NCBI GenBank assembly: GCA_000310025.1
Contig: FN648440.1
Coordinates: 125,755 to 159,511, forward strand
Source: Ectocarpus siliculosus
Taxonomy: Eukaryota; Sar; Phaeophyceae; Ectocarpales; Ectocarpaceae
Length of the DNA stretch: 33,757 nt
Direction: 5' to 3'
The notes below the pieces were generated by a model. It made no database searches and was not told the DNA's origin. It saw only the letters and a program-made list of their open reading frames with translations. Both the position numbers and the translations under genes were made by a program. This document shows, in pieces, positions 1 through 10,750 of this stretch; within the stretch, counting starts at the first letter, position 1; each line of letters opens with the position of its first letter.

Positions 1-90
1 AAGCAGTCATCTCTCGTTCCTACCTGAGACATCTGTGGAAAACGGCTGCTGTCTGTGGAAACGCCCATTTGTGCCCCTTGTATACGACAG

Positions 91-370
91 TCCGTTACAG
101 AGGAAGATCTTGACAAGGAAATGGCGCACGCGGTCAAGACCGGTGTCGACACAGCCCTGTCCGGAAAGCACATGCCCGGCCCAGCCTCGCAGGGAGGCAG
201 GAACCAGACCTCCACTGCTATCGCAGCTCTCGCCGCGATGTTCTTCCCCGCATTGGCCACGATGCCGGAGACCAGCCGCGTGGTCAACCTTGGTGACGAC
301 AACCTGGCTTACAAGGCAGCGTCGGTCAGCTTCGCCGACGAATACCCGGCACATGTGGCTGACTTCAAGA
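91..370 (+). pseudogene. Exon of unknown gene, left copy (reference exon 3)
   Basis: I do not recognise the protein family. The exon follows an acceptor ending in GACAG at 90 and is closed by a GTGAGT donor at 371. It codes for about 93 residues, beginning SVTEEDLDKEMAHAV and containing PGPASQGGRNQT and VVNLGDDNLAYKAASVSFAD. It starts in phase 0 and ends in phase 1, which fits the exon at 924. The right copy lacks it: its exon at 29832-29972 also ends in phase 0 and would sit directly upstream. Earlier exons of this copy lie beyond the left edge. The composition is ordinary soluble protein with no signal peptide or membrane segment. The gene is scored as a pseudogene because of the stop and frameshift downstream. 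Confidence 0.55.
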
Positions 371-923
371 GTGAGTCATCAGAGAACGAACGAAAAAAAA
401 AACTTGCGACACGTGTTGAGCTTTCATCGGTTTTAGTGAACAAAGCGCACGGACCCAAGCGACTACTATCGGAGAGATTTTATTCCCCTTCTCGGAAGCA
501 GCTATCGTGTAGCCAACCAATACCCAAACGGTTGCGAACAGATATTTTGCGGATTGGTTCTGTGAACTTGTGCCGCTTCCTAGAAACGCGCTTAACGGAC
601 ATTTTGTTTCCGCGGCCGTGCTGAAAGAACACGCCTCCTCCATGTTGCCAAGATGTTATTAGTAACACCCAAGAGGACCACGCACGTATACAGCCACCCA
701 AGACAATATTAACGGCGGTTACTTCTCTGCCGGCCTAGCCTTCAGATGATCTTCGGGTCTCGTTTAGGGACAACCGAAATGAGTAGCAGCCCGTTTTGTT
801 TTCTGCCATGGTTCGTTCCACCGTTCTGAAGAAAACGTCTTGTGTAACCCCCCCCCCTCGCCCCTCCCCCCATCCTGTCGCACGCAATTGTCGCCGTAAT
901 GCCTGCTGCCACACGCTTTTCAG
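371..923 (+). other. Intron; outer limit of the left inverted-repeat arm near 826
   Basis: This lies between the GTGAGT donor at 371 and the TTTTCAG acceptor ending at 923. Homology to the right arm starts at about 826 (complement of about 29546). Upstream of that, the right arm has unrelated sequence, so the shared block ends within this intron. A C-rich run at 848-872 is present in both arms. Confidence 0.5.
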
Positions 924-1162
924 CAAAGTTTGTCGCGGCATTGACGACCAGGTCCTGCGAAATGTACAAGGCCGTACGGCTTGTCATCTTCGACAGCCTC
1001 ACGGCAACTCTCGACCGCGTAGCCAAGAAGAACATCGAGGCCGCCGACGAGGAGGAGTCCGAGGATGATAGTGTCAGGGAGAACGACGTTCCCGCGCGTC
1101 GGCAATCATGCCTCATCACCCTCGCCCAGCTCAAAGAGACGTAGCTCAAGGAATGGAAGGAC
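924..1162 (+). pseudogene. Exon of unknown gene, left copy (reference exon 4), with in-frame TAG
   Basis: The acceptor is TTTTCAG at 923 and the donor GTGAGTGG at 1163. Joining to exon 91-370 gives the reading KFVAALTTRSCEMYKAV, then an acidic stretch (AADEEESEDDS) and RRQSCLITLAQLKET. A TAG at 1142-1144 follows, then LKEWKD up to the donor. Without the stop the exon ends in phase 0, which fits the next exon at 12874. The right-arm copy (29187-29429) carries the same TAG, so the stop predates the split, or the real donor is an earlier GTAGCT at 1141. The family is not recognised. Confidence 0.55.
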
Positions 1163-1630
1163 GTGAGTGGTTGATTCGTCTTTTGTTTGGTGGTTGCCTC
1201 TCGGGGGCGACGCAACTTGTGTGCTGTTGGGCGTTGGTCATTTTTTTTTCTCCACAATGTCTTGGTGAGTGTGTGCCCTTGGGAAGGCGATGGCGGGTTC
1301 TTCGTCGTGCATTAGGCCGTATTGGCTTGTGCCGTGTTGCTTTGTGCTGATATTGTGATTGTGCGTGTTGCGGAAGTCTTTTTTTTTTCGCTCATTGAAT
1401 TACAGCCAGTGAATCGGAGAGAGCTATTGCAGCGTGCCTCAAAACACAATCTTGTTGCCTCAGGCGCCAAATAGAGCAAGAATGGTGGTCGATATATGCT
1501 TAAACAGGGACGCGCATGTTTCTCTCTTGTACTATGATGAGCTCAAGCGCATGCTCTCCAAATAATTTTTTTTTTATCAGGTGTCGTGGGCTACTTGGTT
1601 GTACCAGAAGACATATTTGCGAGCATACTG
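1163..1630 (+). other. Intron, 5' part, interrupted by insertion
   Basis: This follows the GTGAGT donor and is collinear with 28721-29186 in reverse. It ends at CTG (1628-1630), where the 11-kb insertion begins. No further coding sequence is seen. Confidence 0.55.
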
Positions 1631-2436
1631 AACAACATATTCATTCGTGAAATTGAGAGCGAAGCATGAAATTGAGAGTGAGATTATTTATTGGAAGATA
1701 GAATAGAACAGGCGTACGATTCCTGGAGAGCCAAATGTCTACTGCCTCTGAACCAGCCTCCCGCATGTAGTAACCAGCAGTTGAGCTATGCCATGGCGGT
1801 GTCAGAGGTGGGCCAGAGTGATCAAGAACTGTGGTGGCGTCATGAGAGAGGGTGCAGAGCGACGGGAAGTGAAGCTACATGGTTCGGACATATTTGTGTC
1901 GCACGAGTGTGCATGTATGTGTGTGCATGATGTGAGCATGGTTGTGAGCTGCATGCGGTCCGCCAGCCATCAAACGCCAGAAAAAAAGCCAACGGCGGTG
2001 TGGGACGAATACACAGCAGCAGTAGGCATGGACATGTGACAGCACCTATCAGTATGACACACTGGCTGCACCATGTTATCCCAGATCATCAGGACACTGG
2101 TGTAGAAGGAATCTCTCTGGCAATACTGAGTCTTGGGTGTAGACGCGACAAGATGCGTGAGCTCTGGAGCGAGCTGAGTGTGGCACAAATATGTTCGACA
2201 TCACATCACACATCACACACACACACGCATCATGCAGGTCTCCAGCTGACAAAGCAAGACTGAAGAAAAAAAGCAACGGCCGTGCGAGACAAATACACAG
2301 GCATGGATGTGACAGCACCGGTATGACACAGAGGCCGAACCATTTCATCTGAGATCACCAGGACACTGGTGTGATAAGGATCTCTCTGAGCGTGCCGAGT
2401 CTCGGGTGTAGACGCGAAGATATGCCTGAGCTCTAG
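1631..2436 (+). repeat. Left long terminal inverted repeat of the composite insertion
   Basis: This is the near-identical reverse complement of 11772-12579. Near the outer end, TGAAATTGAGAGYGA occurs twice in tandem (about 1647-1680). The match fails inward of about 2436, where the two internal sequences differ. Confidence 0.85.
1985..2436 (+). repeat. Diverged tandem repeat of about 284 bp within the terminal repeat
   Basis: The block with AATACACAG, GCATGGA, the GACACTGGTGT motif and GGGTGTAGACGCGA occurs once from about 1985 and again about 284 bp later (AATACACAG at 2292). The mirrored terminal repeat (11772-12230) has the same structure. Both units carry a short dyad around the GGACACTGGTG motif. 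Confidence 0.6.
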
Positions 2437-2841
2437 GTGCGACAGTGCTGTCATCAATGGAGCAAGAGCAAACAATTGCCGACGGACACATGTTGCATTT
2501 TCAATACTCCACTGTCCACGTTTTCCAAAGGAATGTTCTGAATGGTTGAACCCCGCTTCCAAAAAAACAATCAATATCATCTGGCGGATAATGCTTCTGA
2601 GTTTATTTGGTGATTTAAAAGGTGGTGTCAGCAAGGGTGTCGAAATGTGTTGAATTTTAAACGCAGCAAACGTTTTCATTGGCTTGCCTTTTCTGCTTGC
2701 ATTCAACCGTAGACTCTTTGCACACCAGTGAATGTTGTTTGCGTGTTTCAATTGTTCATCCACCGAGACACTCTGTCCAAATAGCCACAGCAACGGTTTC
2801 CTATCTGTATTGGCAAGAAGGACGAGCCCCTCTGTTCCAAA
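2437..2841. other. Internal sequence of the composite insertion, left side
   Basis: This lies between the long terminal repeat and the Harbinger element. No convincing coding sequence, hairpin or known motif was seen. Its counterpart on the other side of the Harbinger element is 10751-11174. Confidence 0.5.
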
Positions 2842-2844
2842 TAA
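2842..2844 (+). repeat. Target site duplication TAA, left
   Basis: TAA immediately precedes the left terminal inverted repeat and recurs at 10748-10750 just outside the right one. A 3-bp TWA duplication is typical of the PIF/Harbinger superfamily. Confidence 0.85.
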
Positions 2845-2876
2845 GGGTGTGTCTTATCAGGCCGCAAAAATACGTA
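2845..2876 (+). repeat. Left terminal inverted repeat of the Harbinger element
   Basis: This is inverted relative to 10716-10747. The first 20 bp are identical (GGGTGTGTCTTATCAGGCCG), then one mismatch (C/A), then AAAAATACGTA in both. Confidence 0.9.
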
Positions 2877-2884
2877 ACTTTTTT

Positions 2885-2917
2885 CACCGAATAGTAACTT
2901 TTTTCACGGAACCGTAA
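2885..2917 (+). promoter_or_regulatory. Subterminal motifs, left end
   Basis: CACCGAATAGTAA (2885-2897) is followed 20 bp later by the related CACGGAACCGTAA (2905-2917). Each is preceded by a T-run. A near-identical CACCGAACAGTAA lies at 10607-10619 at the other end. Placement just inside both termini suggests binding sites for the transposase or its Myb/SANT-like partner. This is inference from position and repetition. Confidence 0.45.
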
Positions 2918-3069
2918 CTAGGGTTTCCAGTGGTTCTAATCGGCAGAAGGCGCGAAGGCGCGTATTTTTTCAAAAATTACGGAAAGCGCCACGGCTCGAC
3001 GTACACACACCGGTCCCGACCAGGCGAGAGACCCGAGGACTCCCACAACAGACGTGATACACCCACACC

Positions 3070-6000
3070 ATGAACAACAACGCCGTAGCAGTGGCAGGCC
3101 GGCCATCAAGAACGAAAACGGTGCCTCTGCGACTGCAGGGTGGAGGTGAAAGTGGTGCAGCTGCTGGGCATGGTGTTGCCCAGATCACGCCTGCTGGCGC
3201 CGTACAGCTCCAGCCGGCACCGAGCGGCATGGTCCGCCAGGCCGTCCACAGCAGGGTTACCCCCCATACCGATACACAACAGGGGGTGCCACCTGGCGCG
3301 GGGCTGATGCCGGGCTTCATGGAAGGTGAAGGTGCTAAAGCTCGTCGGGTGGCCGTAAGAAAGATTCTCAACGACAAGCAGTTTGGCGAAGGCCCAGGAA
3401 AGAATTGGAGCGAATCGGAGAGCAGCGACGACGACAACGGGAAGGACGCTCCGATGTCAAGTGGCAGCAGCAATAATGTGTCGGTAGAGGAGAGTACAGC
3501 TCCGTCGGACATAGGCTCACAGGAGTCCGGAGATGTCGACTCCGGAGATGTCGAGTCCGGAGATATCGTGTTCGCAAAGGAAATACGGGAAGCAACATTC
3601 GGGGGAGGGGGAGCGGGCAGAAAAAAAAACCATGGCAAGCGGAAGGCGAGCGCCGGCGGCAGCGCCGTAGGGAACATGAACTCAACAAAGGCAAGCCTAG
3701 GAGCGAGTGCCAAGAAAGCCCGGGGCAAGGACTACCCGCTCTGGGCCGCACATCTGCTGAGGAGGACATGCGCGCACCGCAAGATCCCGAGGATGTCCAA
3801 GGAGGGCGACAAGCATGTCCTGGTGCAGGCCCTCCGATCTCACGACGGCAACATGAACCGGCCATCTCCGTACTATGACGACCTCAATGCTATCACAGCC
3901 GGTGAGATGCTGGTATTGTGTAGATTCGTCGTCGATGAGAGTCACAGCAGACGGCACAGAGTATTGAGTAAAAGTATAGGTAAGTATGCTGCAGTTGAAC
4001 GCAGTGTGCGTAAAGGTTACAAAACAAAATTACTGCTTTGTGTGTATTATGTAGAATGCCCGCTTCAAATCGACCTGTTCGTACAGTAGAAGGTACGGCA
4101 TGCTCGAGAGCTGTTTTATTTGCCCCAGTAAGTGGGAAAATGAAGGCACGCACAGCGTACTACCAGGCATGCTTTGTTGACGACAACTGGTGGTGCACGG
4201 ACCTAAACGCTTAAGCTTTGTGTGTTCTGTCCTCTCACGCTCAGAGGAATGTCTAGAGTTGAACGATTTTTTGTGGAGTACAGCATGAGGAATATGTAGT
4301 TTTGCTCCGGTTGGGGGTGTACACCCGAGGCGTCCTCTCATGCGAAGGCTTATTCGTTGTGTGGGCCGCTTTCTCCTATCCCCAATGTTCGCGCAGGAAA
4401 ATCTGGACGCAGCAACGGGGAGGAGGACGAGGAGGAGGGAGCCATCCCTGCCAAAGCACTCCTTACGTTTCGAAATGTTGTCGGGATGGTCGCCATAGCA
4501 CGTGACAGTAAAGTGCCAGTAAAGTGCCGTTGAAAGTCGATAATGTGGAGTACAGTGCGGCGGACCTTTACGACGCCCTGGCCAAGGAAGACGAAGCGGG
4601 AACGGGGGATTCTGCGGGCGGGAGTACTCCCACTGGTGGTTCATCGACGGGTGGTGCAGCCGGACCGGACGGGGATGGTTCCGTCGGAGGGAGCGGCAGC
4701 AACACGGAGCGCAAGGGCCCACACTGCATGATGCGGCTCGTTGGGATCCTGTGCGAAGACGCCATCCGCCCACTTCTCATAGAGAGCCGCTTGCAGGCGA
4801 CCCGGCAGGACCTGGACACCTCATCAGTCGGGCCGCGGAACGATTTGTGGACAGAGGTCACCGCGCGCTTCCGAGACCCTGACCACCAGGTACACGGTCA
4901 TGGGTAGGGGGATTGATTAGGACGGATCGGCCGAGAACGTTGTACATAGACAGCAGTCGAAGTGTATGTTGACACGCATGCCTTTTTTTTGTGGTCATTT
5001 TACCCATCGTACTCAACACCTCATGACGTCCACGGACGATCGCTGTTGTTTTAGGTAAAAAGCCATGAGGTATCCACCCCCAAGAGCGGGTCAACCTGCT
5101 GTTGACGTACACCGGTAACTTATGGTGTTGTTGCTGACGCCGACGACGATCATACTGCTGTAGTTGCTTCGAAACCTTCACCTATTGGTGGAAGACGTAG
5201 AAAACGCGCAGAAGAATTCCACAGGAGTGCATAGCCAAACAATATTACACGACAGAAAAAAATGACACTGCAGAAGCAACGCTAAAATACAGGCCGGGAT
5301 CAGGCCGACAGTACTAAGCTTCCCGCGAGAGGTGCATTCCCCGTTCGGTATGTTGTTTTTCTTCGTATCAAAATCGTGTTAAATTCCTCGCACGCCCGGG
5401 GGGGCGGTACTCTATGTAAGTTTTTTTAAAGAACACGTGTATGATCTGCGCTGCCCGCTCCCTCGCTCTCTCGCTGTATGCATGCCCCATATATGGGTGA
5501 TGATGTGGACGTTTTTAAGGTGAGAAAAATCGTGGACGACGAGCAAGTGTCTCACGTCGACCCGAACATCATCCAGCAACCAAACATCTCGGCGGAGAAG
5601 CTTTCCAGGATGTGGGCTACGGCAAAGGCGAAGTGGAACCAGCCTTATGCCAACTGGAAGAGTGAATCCGGCAACAACCAGCCATGGCTTTCATTTTGTC
5701 AAGGTAAGGGATGGGTGGAATGGGGCCTTGTTTAAAATAGCGTATGTTTGCTCGAGGAACCTCGGGCGATTTTGTGGTCGTGGCATAAATTCCGCCCATC
5801 CTCCTTCACAGCGTGCAAGTGCTGCTACGGTCGGAGTTTTGATGTGATACTTGGAGTTATCGACAGTGTTGTAAAACGTGCTCCAGGGATGACGTTGGCA
5901 TTGAAGCCTGATGGTGTATTTTGAAGCACGACCAAAGACCATACCAATTGGTCCAAGAAAAACTCCCGCCCGCGCCTTGCATTTTGGTTTTTTACAGGGT

Positions 6001-6539
6001 GCACGGACACGTATGTTCTCGGTTGCGCAATCGAGAAATACCCCGAGCTGAACCAAGTGTGCAACAATCTCCTCCCCGAGGGCGCTCAGCGAGAGGACGA
6101 CGGGACCGGAGAGGGCATTGTCGGCACAGGCGGTGCCGACCGCCGGGCGGCCGCCAAGCGGGAGGGCGCCAGGCTCTACGAGCAGAACAGGCGGGGAAAA
6201 AAGCAAAAAAATAAGGGGGTGGGGCAAAGCGTGGCAGAGGCTACGTCCGCTGCCATGAAAACCGCACTCAAAGATATGGAGCCACTGCTGGAAAAGGTTG
6301 GCGGATCAGAAAAATCAGAGTGGTACAAAAAAAAAGAGGAACACGCTTGCAAGACTGCTGAACACGACAGCAAGGCTTCTGGCCTCGCCCTCCAGAAGGA
6401 AATGACCGAGTCCCACGCCGAATTCTCGAAGAAAATTGTGGAGGAGGAGAAAGAAAAAGAAGAGGGTTATCAGACGAGAGTTAGATTCCTGCGCAAAATG
6501 TTGGCCGGCATCGAGAAGGAAATGTTTGGCGACGAATAA
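3070..6539 (+). CDS. Harbinger partner protein, SAP-like and Myb/SANT-like, 640 aa
   Basis: Four exons, 3070-3901, 4525-4889, 5520-5703 and 5998-6539, join in phase to 640 codons plus TAA. Donors are GTGAGA, GTACAC and GTAAGG; acceptors are GTAAAG, TTTAAG and TTACAG. The N-terminal 210 residues are low-complexity and acidic, with a short SGDV repeat. Residues about 225-258 (RRTCAHRKIPRMSKEGDKH) resemble a SAP DNA-binding motif. Residues about 346-490, spanning three exons, hold the conserved block RLVGILCEDAIRPLLIE, then LWTEV, then LSRMWATAKAKWNQPYANW, then CAIEKYPELNQV. This trihelix-type Myb/SANT-like arrangement is typical of Harbinger partners. The C-terminus is a charged coiled coil. 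In this superfamily the partner binds DNA and helps bring the transposase to the nucleus and the ends; that role is inferred here. The first acceptor is the least certain. Confidence 0.8.
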
Positions 6540-7824
6540 CACCCATATGCACTCCCGGAAAAGTGTTACCGTGCAATCGTCGAATTTTATGCATGCGTGA
6601 CGGGGGCGGGGGCGGGGGTAGTTTCATTTTTATCGTTGGGCATGATTGAGTCAACGACTTCGTCTTTTCGTAGCATCATTTTTTTTACGATACGTGCGCC
6701 TCCGCAGAGACGTGTGGGTTGTTTGGTTGGCAACAACGCTTTGAGAGGATGCCTTGAGGCAACAAAGGAGTATCAAGGATAATATGGTTGAAGAACGCCG
6801 AAGACATCGCTGTCTTGCGGGTAACCTGCCGTGCCGCCAATCTGCGGACATGCATATCGTTTGGTGTTTTCCTATTTGCAAGACTTGTTCTTGCAACCCA
6901 ATACTACGTTGGGTGTTGGCGGGAACTCTGAGGCACGCTTTGGTTCCGCAATTTTGGAGCCTTGCAATTTTTCCCGTCTCCGCGCATGCTCACTTGAAGC
7001 GCAGGAATGTGTTCGCGATGGGATTCGACAAGACCCCAATTTTTAGCGTGTGTGTGGGTCTCCTTCAGGTCTGCAACCTGGAGAAATGTTTCACCCACGC
7101 GACGAATATTTAATACAGGGATGCAGAGACATCATTAAAAGTTGTATCAACGACAACAACGTTTTCGATTCACACCCTCCTATCAATTAGGAAAAAAAGT
7201 CGAACATGCCCACACTTTTAATGCCCTAGGCAAAACAAGCACCCTCCAAGACCCACAGGACCCCGCTTTCATCCGCACACGATGCATGTTAACCATAAAG
7301 TGTTGCCGGCACGAACGCACACATTACGAACCAAGTGTACCCGGACACATGTGGTCAGAACGCTCCACACCGACACCCACAAAACATGTCAGCGAGAATC
7401 AACATGTCACACATCACACCCCCCACCTCTCCCCGGGATGCGCCGACACCCTACCACCAACACCCAAAACACGTTCTTCCAGCGCCCTCCGCCCTCTACA
7501 CTGAGGTACCTCCCTCCCGCGCCTCTCCCTCCCTCGCCGCTATCCTCCCTTTCACGCGTCTCGTCATACCGTGGAAGCTAGCGTACTTCTGCCGCCATCC
7601 GCTCATGTGGCCCCTAACCGCAACCCGCCCATTTAGTGTACCCGCCACGGGAAGAATCGCATCTCCGCGCGCCCCACCCCCACCCCCCTTGCCCCCCGCC
7701 GCGCCTCTCGCCCGCTTGTAGTAGCGACCTTCCCCCCCATCCGCCCCCATCCGCCCCTATGTAGACCCGTCCCCACTTCCCGCTTGTGCGCGCGGGACGC
7801 GATGCCGCCGGGCTGGATACGTGC
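6540..7824. other. Region between the convergent Harbinger genes
   Basis: This contains the 3' ends of both genes. No coding sequence is supported. A strongly pyrimidine-rich + strand tract at about 7420-7770 (C-runs, CCTCCCT repeats) would be purine-rich in the transposase 3' UTR or downstream of it. No clear polyadenylation signal was identified for either gene. Confidence 0.5.
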
Positions 7825-10483
7825 TTACGAATTCCTCTGGCGGTTGTAGTCCGGCCTCCACTGCTTCTTCAACTCCAGGGCCGTGCGGATAGCCGCTCGG
7901 GCCGGGGTCTCACCGCTCCTCGAAGGAGCCGGCTGCTCCGTTTGCCAGCCATCCGGCAAGGTGCGCTGCGTAGCACAGAGGGCCGGCCGGTTGCGTCCGC
8001 TGCGCGAGTCCTCCTCTGCCAGCTGGATCGGCGATACCTTCTCGTCTTGCAGGAAGTTGTGCAGATGGAAAAGAGCCGTGATGAGATCCGCGCGTCCTGC
8101 GAACTGCACGCGGAGAGGTCTCCACAGAATGCCCCAAGTCGAAACCAGGATGCCGAAGCTCTGCTCGATCTTGACACGAAGCTGGCTCAGGTGGAAGTTG
8201 AACGAGTCCTCCCCTGCCGGCAGCAGCCTCCCAGGGTACGGAGTCAGAAGCTTTTCTCCAATGGGGTAGGCGGCGTCACCAATGATGTGAAATCCGGTGG
8301 GCAAGCGGGCGACGGCCTTGGCGAGGGAAGATCGATTCCATGCTACCCAGTCGTTCGTAGAGCCTGGTGAGATCGCCGACATCGCGCAAAACCGGTAGTC
8401 GGCGGTGCACATCGCTTGTACGTTGATGCCGTACGCGGACTTGCTGCCAGAGTAGTACGCGAGGACGTTGGCGGTGTCTTTCGCATACGGAGCCTTGGCC
8501 TTGATGAACAGACCATCCACGGCGGCGACGACCCAGGAGAAAATGCCATCGGTGCTCTTCTCCTGCATTTGTAGACGGCAGACACGAGGGCGGGAAAGTA
8601 GCAGTGTCGGGAAGGGATATAAAATAAGTCGAGAGATACGTTGACAAAAATTGGTAACAGTGTTCAGCTGTACGTTGTGTGGGTTGATGTCATCGGCGAC
8701 GGCGCCATCGCCAGCAACGGCGGGCATACCATGTAAACTGAGAGTTGGGCCGTTTGATAATCCTAATCATAATCATGCGTCACGTACAGCGGTACAAAGG
8801 TATCAGGGCATTTTAGAGCCACGGAGGTGACTGCATTGATTCCACACTCTTGTATCGCTAAAAGCTGTTGCCGGGCCACTGCTGTTGCGGTGCCGAACCA
8901 ACGTGGCCAGCATACACAAAGGATGACAACAACATTTATTTGTAAAGGACACCGAAAGCTGGCGAACCACCCGGGACCCGGGGGATATTTTTCGGTTCGA
9001 ACCATGCTGACCACGATGACAACCCGAACTCGTACCCGCCGGCGACAACACTTTTGTTTCTCTCTTATCAACGAGGGCTGCGTATAGATAGTCCTCCCTA
9101 CGCTAAAACGGCTGGAAACAGCAGACGTGAAAAAATACACGATATCCCGCGGTTGGTCGAAAGAATGCCGCCAAGAATAACCGTAGTTGCAGTACTGACC
9201 ACCGTTAGGTCTCACCTTGAATCTATTGGCGTTTCGCATGCAGCCTTCCTCGGTCAGAGGGAAGTCAAATGCCCCAATCGCAGGCGTCTCGTTGATGGCA
9301 TCGATCACTTGCCACAAGATGTCGAACGTGACCGCCCTCGACAAGCCAAACATGAGGGCAACATCCCAGTAACTGCCGCCAGCCAGGATCCTCAACGCCG
9401 CGGCAACGCGGACTTCCACAGCTATGGCGCCGTTGGTTGGCGATCGCAGTGCTGTGGGGTTTCCGAGCGACGCGCAGATAACGTTTGCAGGATGAGCGTG
9501 AGTCGTTCAGGACAGAAGTACGAGTGTCAAAGGGGGCATGTTTGCAATCGCCAGCACCTAGTTTAGCAACCTACGACGGGGGGCGCATGTTCTCCGCAAA
9601 CTCGTCAGATTGCCGGCCCAATCCACCTACCTATGTACTACGGTACGGAGACGGCTCTGTGTTCATCGCCTACAAACGCATTTTGCACATGATGAGCACG
9701 TGTCGACAGCTGTTGTGTCATTGCGGGATACGACAATTTGTATCGGCTCCCGACGAGGCTGTATTTGTTTAGTGGGGCCGGCGTGTACTGTACGCCCTGT
9801 GAATACTGCTGCACAGTAGTGAGCGTCACGAATAGTACCTCCGCCTTTAACCCATACAATGACCGCTGCTGTACAAGTATGTGTCTTGTAACAGTAGATC
9901 GTACAATACTGCTGCTGCGCTGTACGTACCCTGCTGCCGCATGTTCGACGAGCGAGTTGCTTTTTTAAAAAAGGCAGCAGGAACATAGACTACAGCAGTA
10001 GTCTATGTACAGCACATGTTTTAGACTTGTGCTCTTCCCCGTTGCTTTCTACATATACACCCAGAAGAACCCTCATCACGCATACCTGCCGTGGGCGGCT
10101 GCATCTACACATCAACACTCACCGCCGAAGAAAGCGTTGACTTCCAGCGAAGGGCGGAGTAGCTCGACAAGCTTGTGGAAACTGCCTTTCTCCATGCGGT
10201 ACGACCGCCGCCACCCGTGCCGTTTATCGAGGTCCGCCTCGTGTTGAGCCCACGGAAGACGCTTGGGCTCGTAGATGGGCTCCCGTTCCTGAGGGCAGTG
10301 GGCACGATGAGCCTCTCCTGCTGCCACGACGCCCGCCGCCACTACTACGGCCCTCACAAGACCCAAGACTGTGAATCTCTTGTCATGGGCTACATCCTCC
10401 TCGTCGATAGCTCGCCGACGGCGCTTCTCCCGGCGTTGCGCTGCGATCCCCCTGGGATCTTGACGCTTCCCACGCTCAGGCAT
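7825..10483 (-). CDS. PIF/Harbinger DDE transposase, 444 aa, three exons
   Basis: Exons on - are 10483-10123, 9451-9216 and 8562-7825 (361, 236 and 738 nt), joined in phase with no stop. Donors are GTGAGT and GTGAGA; acceptors are CCACAG and AATGCAG. Residues about 60-120 hold the usual WRRSYRMEKGSFHKLVELL region. Residues about 131-180 (RVAAALRILAGGSYWDVA, then FGLSR) are the helix-turn-helix characteristic of the family. The catalytic triad is visible: D215 in AAVDG, D295 in HIIGDAAYP and E332 in VKIEQSFGIL, with YSGSKSAYGINVQ between and HLHNFLQDE after. Length is normal for the family. It would cut and rejoin DNA at the GGGTGTGTC termini in the nucleus, producing 3-bp duplications. The two introns (671 and 653 bp) match those of the partner gene in size. 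Confidence 0.88.
9983..10007. other. Perfect 11-bp hairpin in transposase intron 1
   Basis: ACATAGACTAC, loop AGC, GTAGTCTATGT fold perfectly. The surrounding 250 bp are rich in CTGCTGTAC and GTACAG-like words, suggesting a small palindromic insertion or degenerate repeat within the intron. Confidence 0.45.
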
Positions 10484-10715
10484 GGTAGTGGAGTTGCCTT
10501 GGGAAGCACTTTGGGGTGCTGTTGGTGCTGTCTAGGTGTGGTGTGATGAAGACAGCACGCGTGACCGGTGTCTGCTCCGGTAGCCGAAAAAAAGCGGGAA
10601 ATTTTTCACCGAACAGTAAAAGGAGCAAGCCCCCAAAAAATACGCCTTGCTCTTTTTACGGAAACGTAGAGGAACGCCTCCATATATTTCAAGAAAATAC
10701 GGTTTCGTAACCAAA
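10484..10715 (-). promoter_or_regulatory. Transposase upstream region with subterminal motifs
   Basis: Between the transposase start codon and the right terminal repeat are CACCGAACAGTAA (10607-10619) and TACGGAAACGTA (10657-10668). Both are related to the motifs at 2885-2917. No TATA-like element is clear. Its position makes it the likely promoter of the transposase. Confidence 0.4.
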
Positions 10716-10747
10716 TACGTATTTTTTCGGCCTGATAAGACACACCC
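10716..10747 (-). repeat. Right terminal inverted repeat of the Harbinger element
   Basis: This is the complement of the left terminal repeat, with one mismatch over 32 bp. TAA follows at 10748-10750 as the target duplication. Confidence 0.9.
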
Positions 10748-10750
10748 TAA

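Larger units (their letters stand above)
826..1630. repeat. Left arm of large inverted repeat, outer part
   Basis: The reverse complement is found at 28721-29546, including exon 924-1162 and the following intron. The left arm is cut at 1630 by the 11-kb insertion and resumes at 12580. The two copies differ by scattered substitutions and small indels, so this is not a duplicated assembly of one sequence. Confidence 0.85.
2845..10747. mobile_element. PIF/Harbinger DNA transposon, apparently complete
   Basis: The element is 7,903 bp and is bounded by 32-bp terminal inverted repeats with one mismatch, starting GGGTGTGTCTTATCAGGCCG, with TAA duplications outside. It has the two genes expected of autonomous members: a DDE transposase on - (7825-10483) and a Myb/SANT-like partner on + (3070-6539). 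Both are open across well-phased introns. The genes converge, so each promoter lies next to a terminus (225 bp left, 264 bp right). The ends, target duplication and both genes look intact, so it may be recent or active. Confidence 0.9.
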
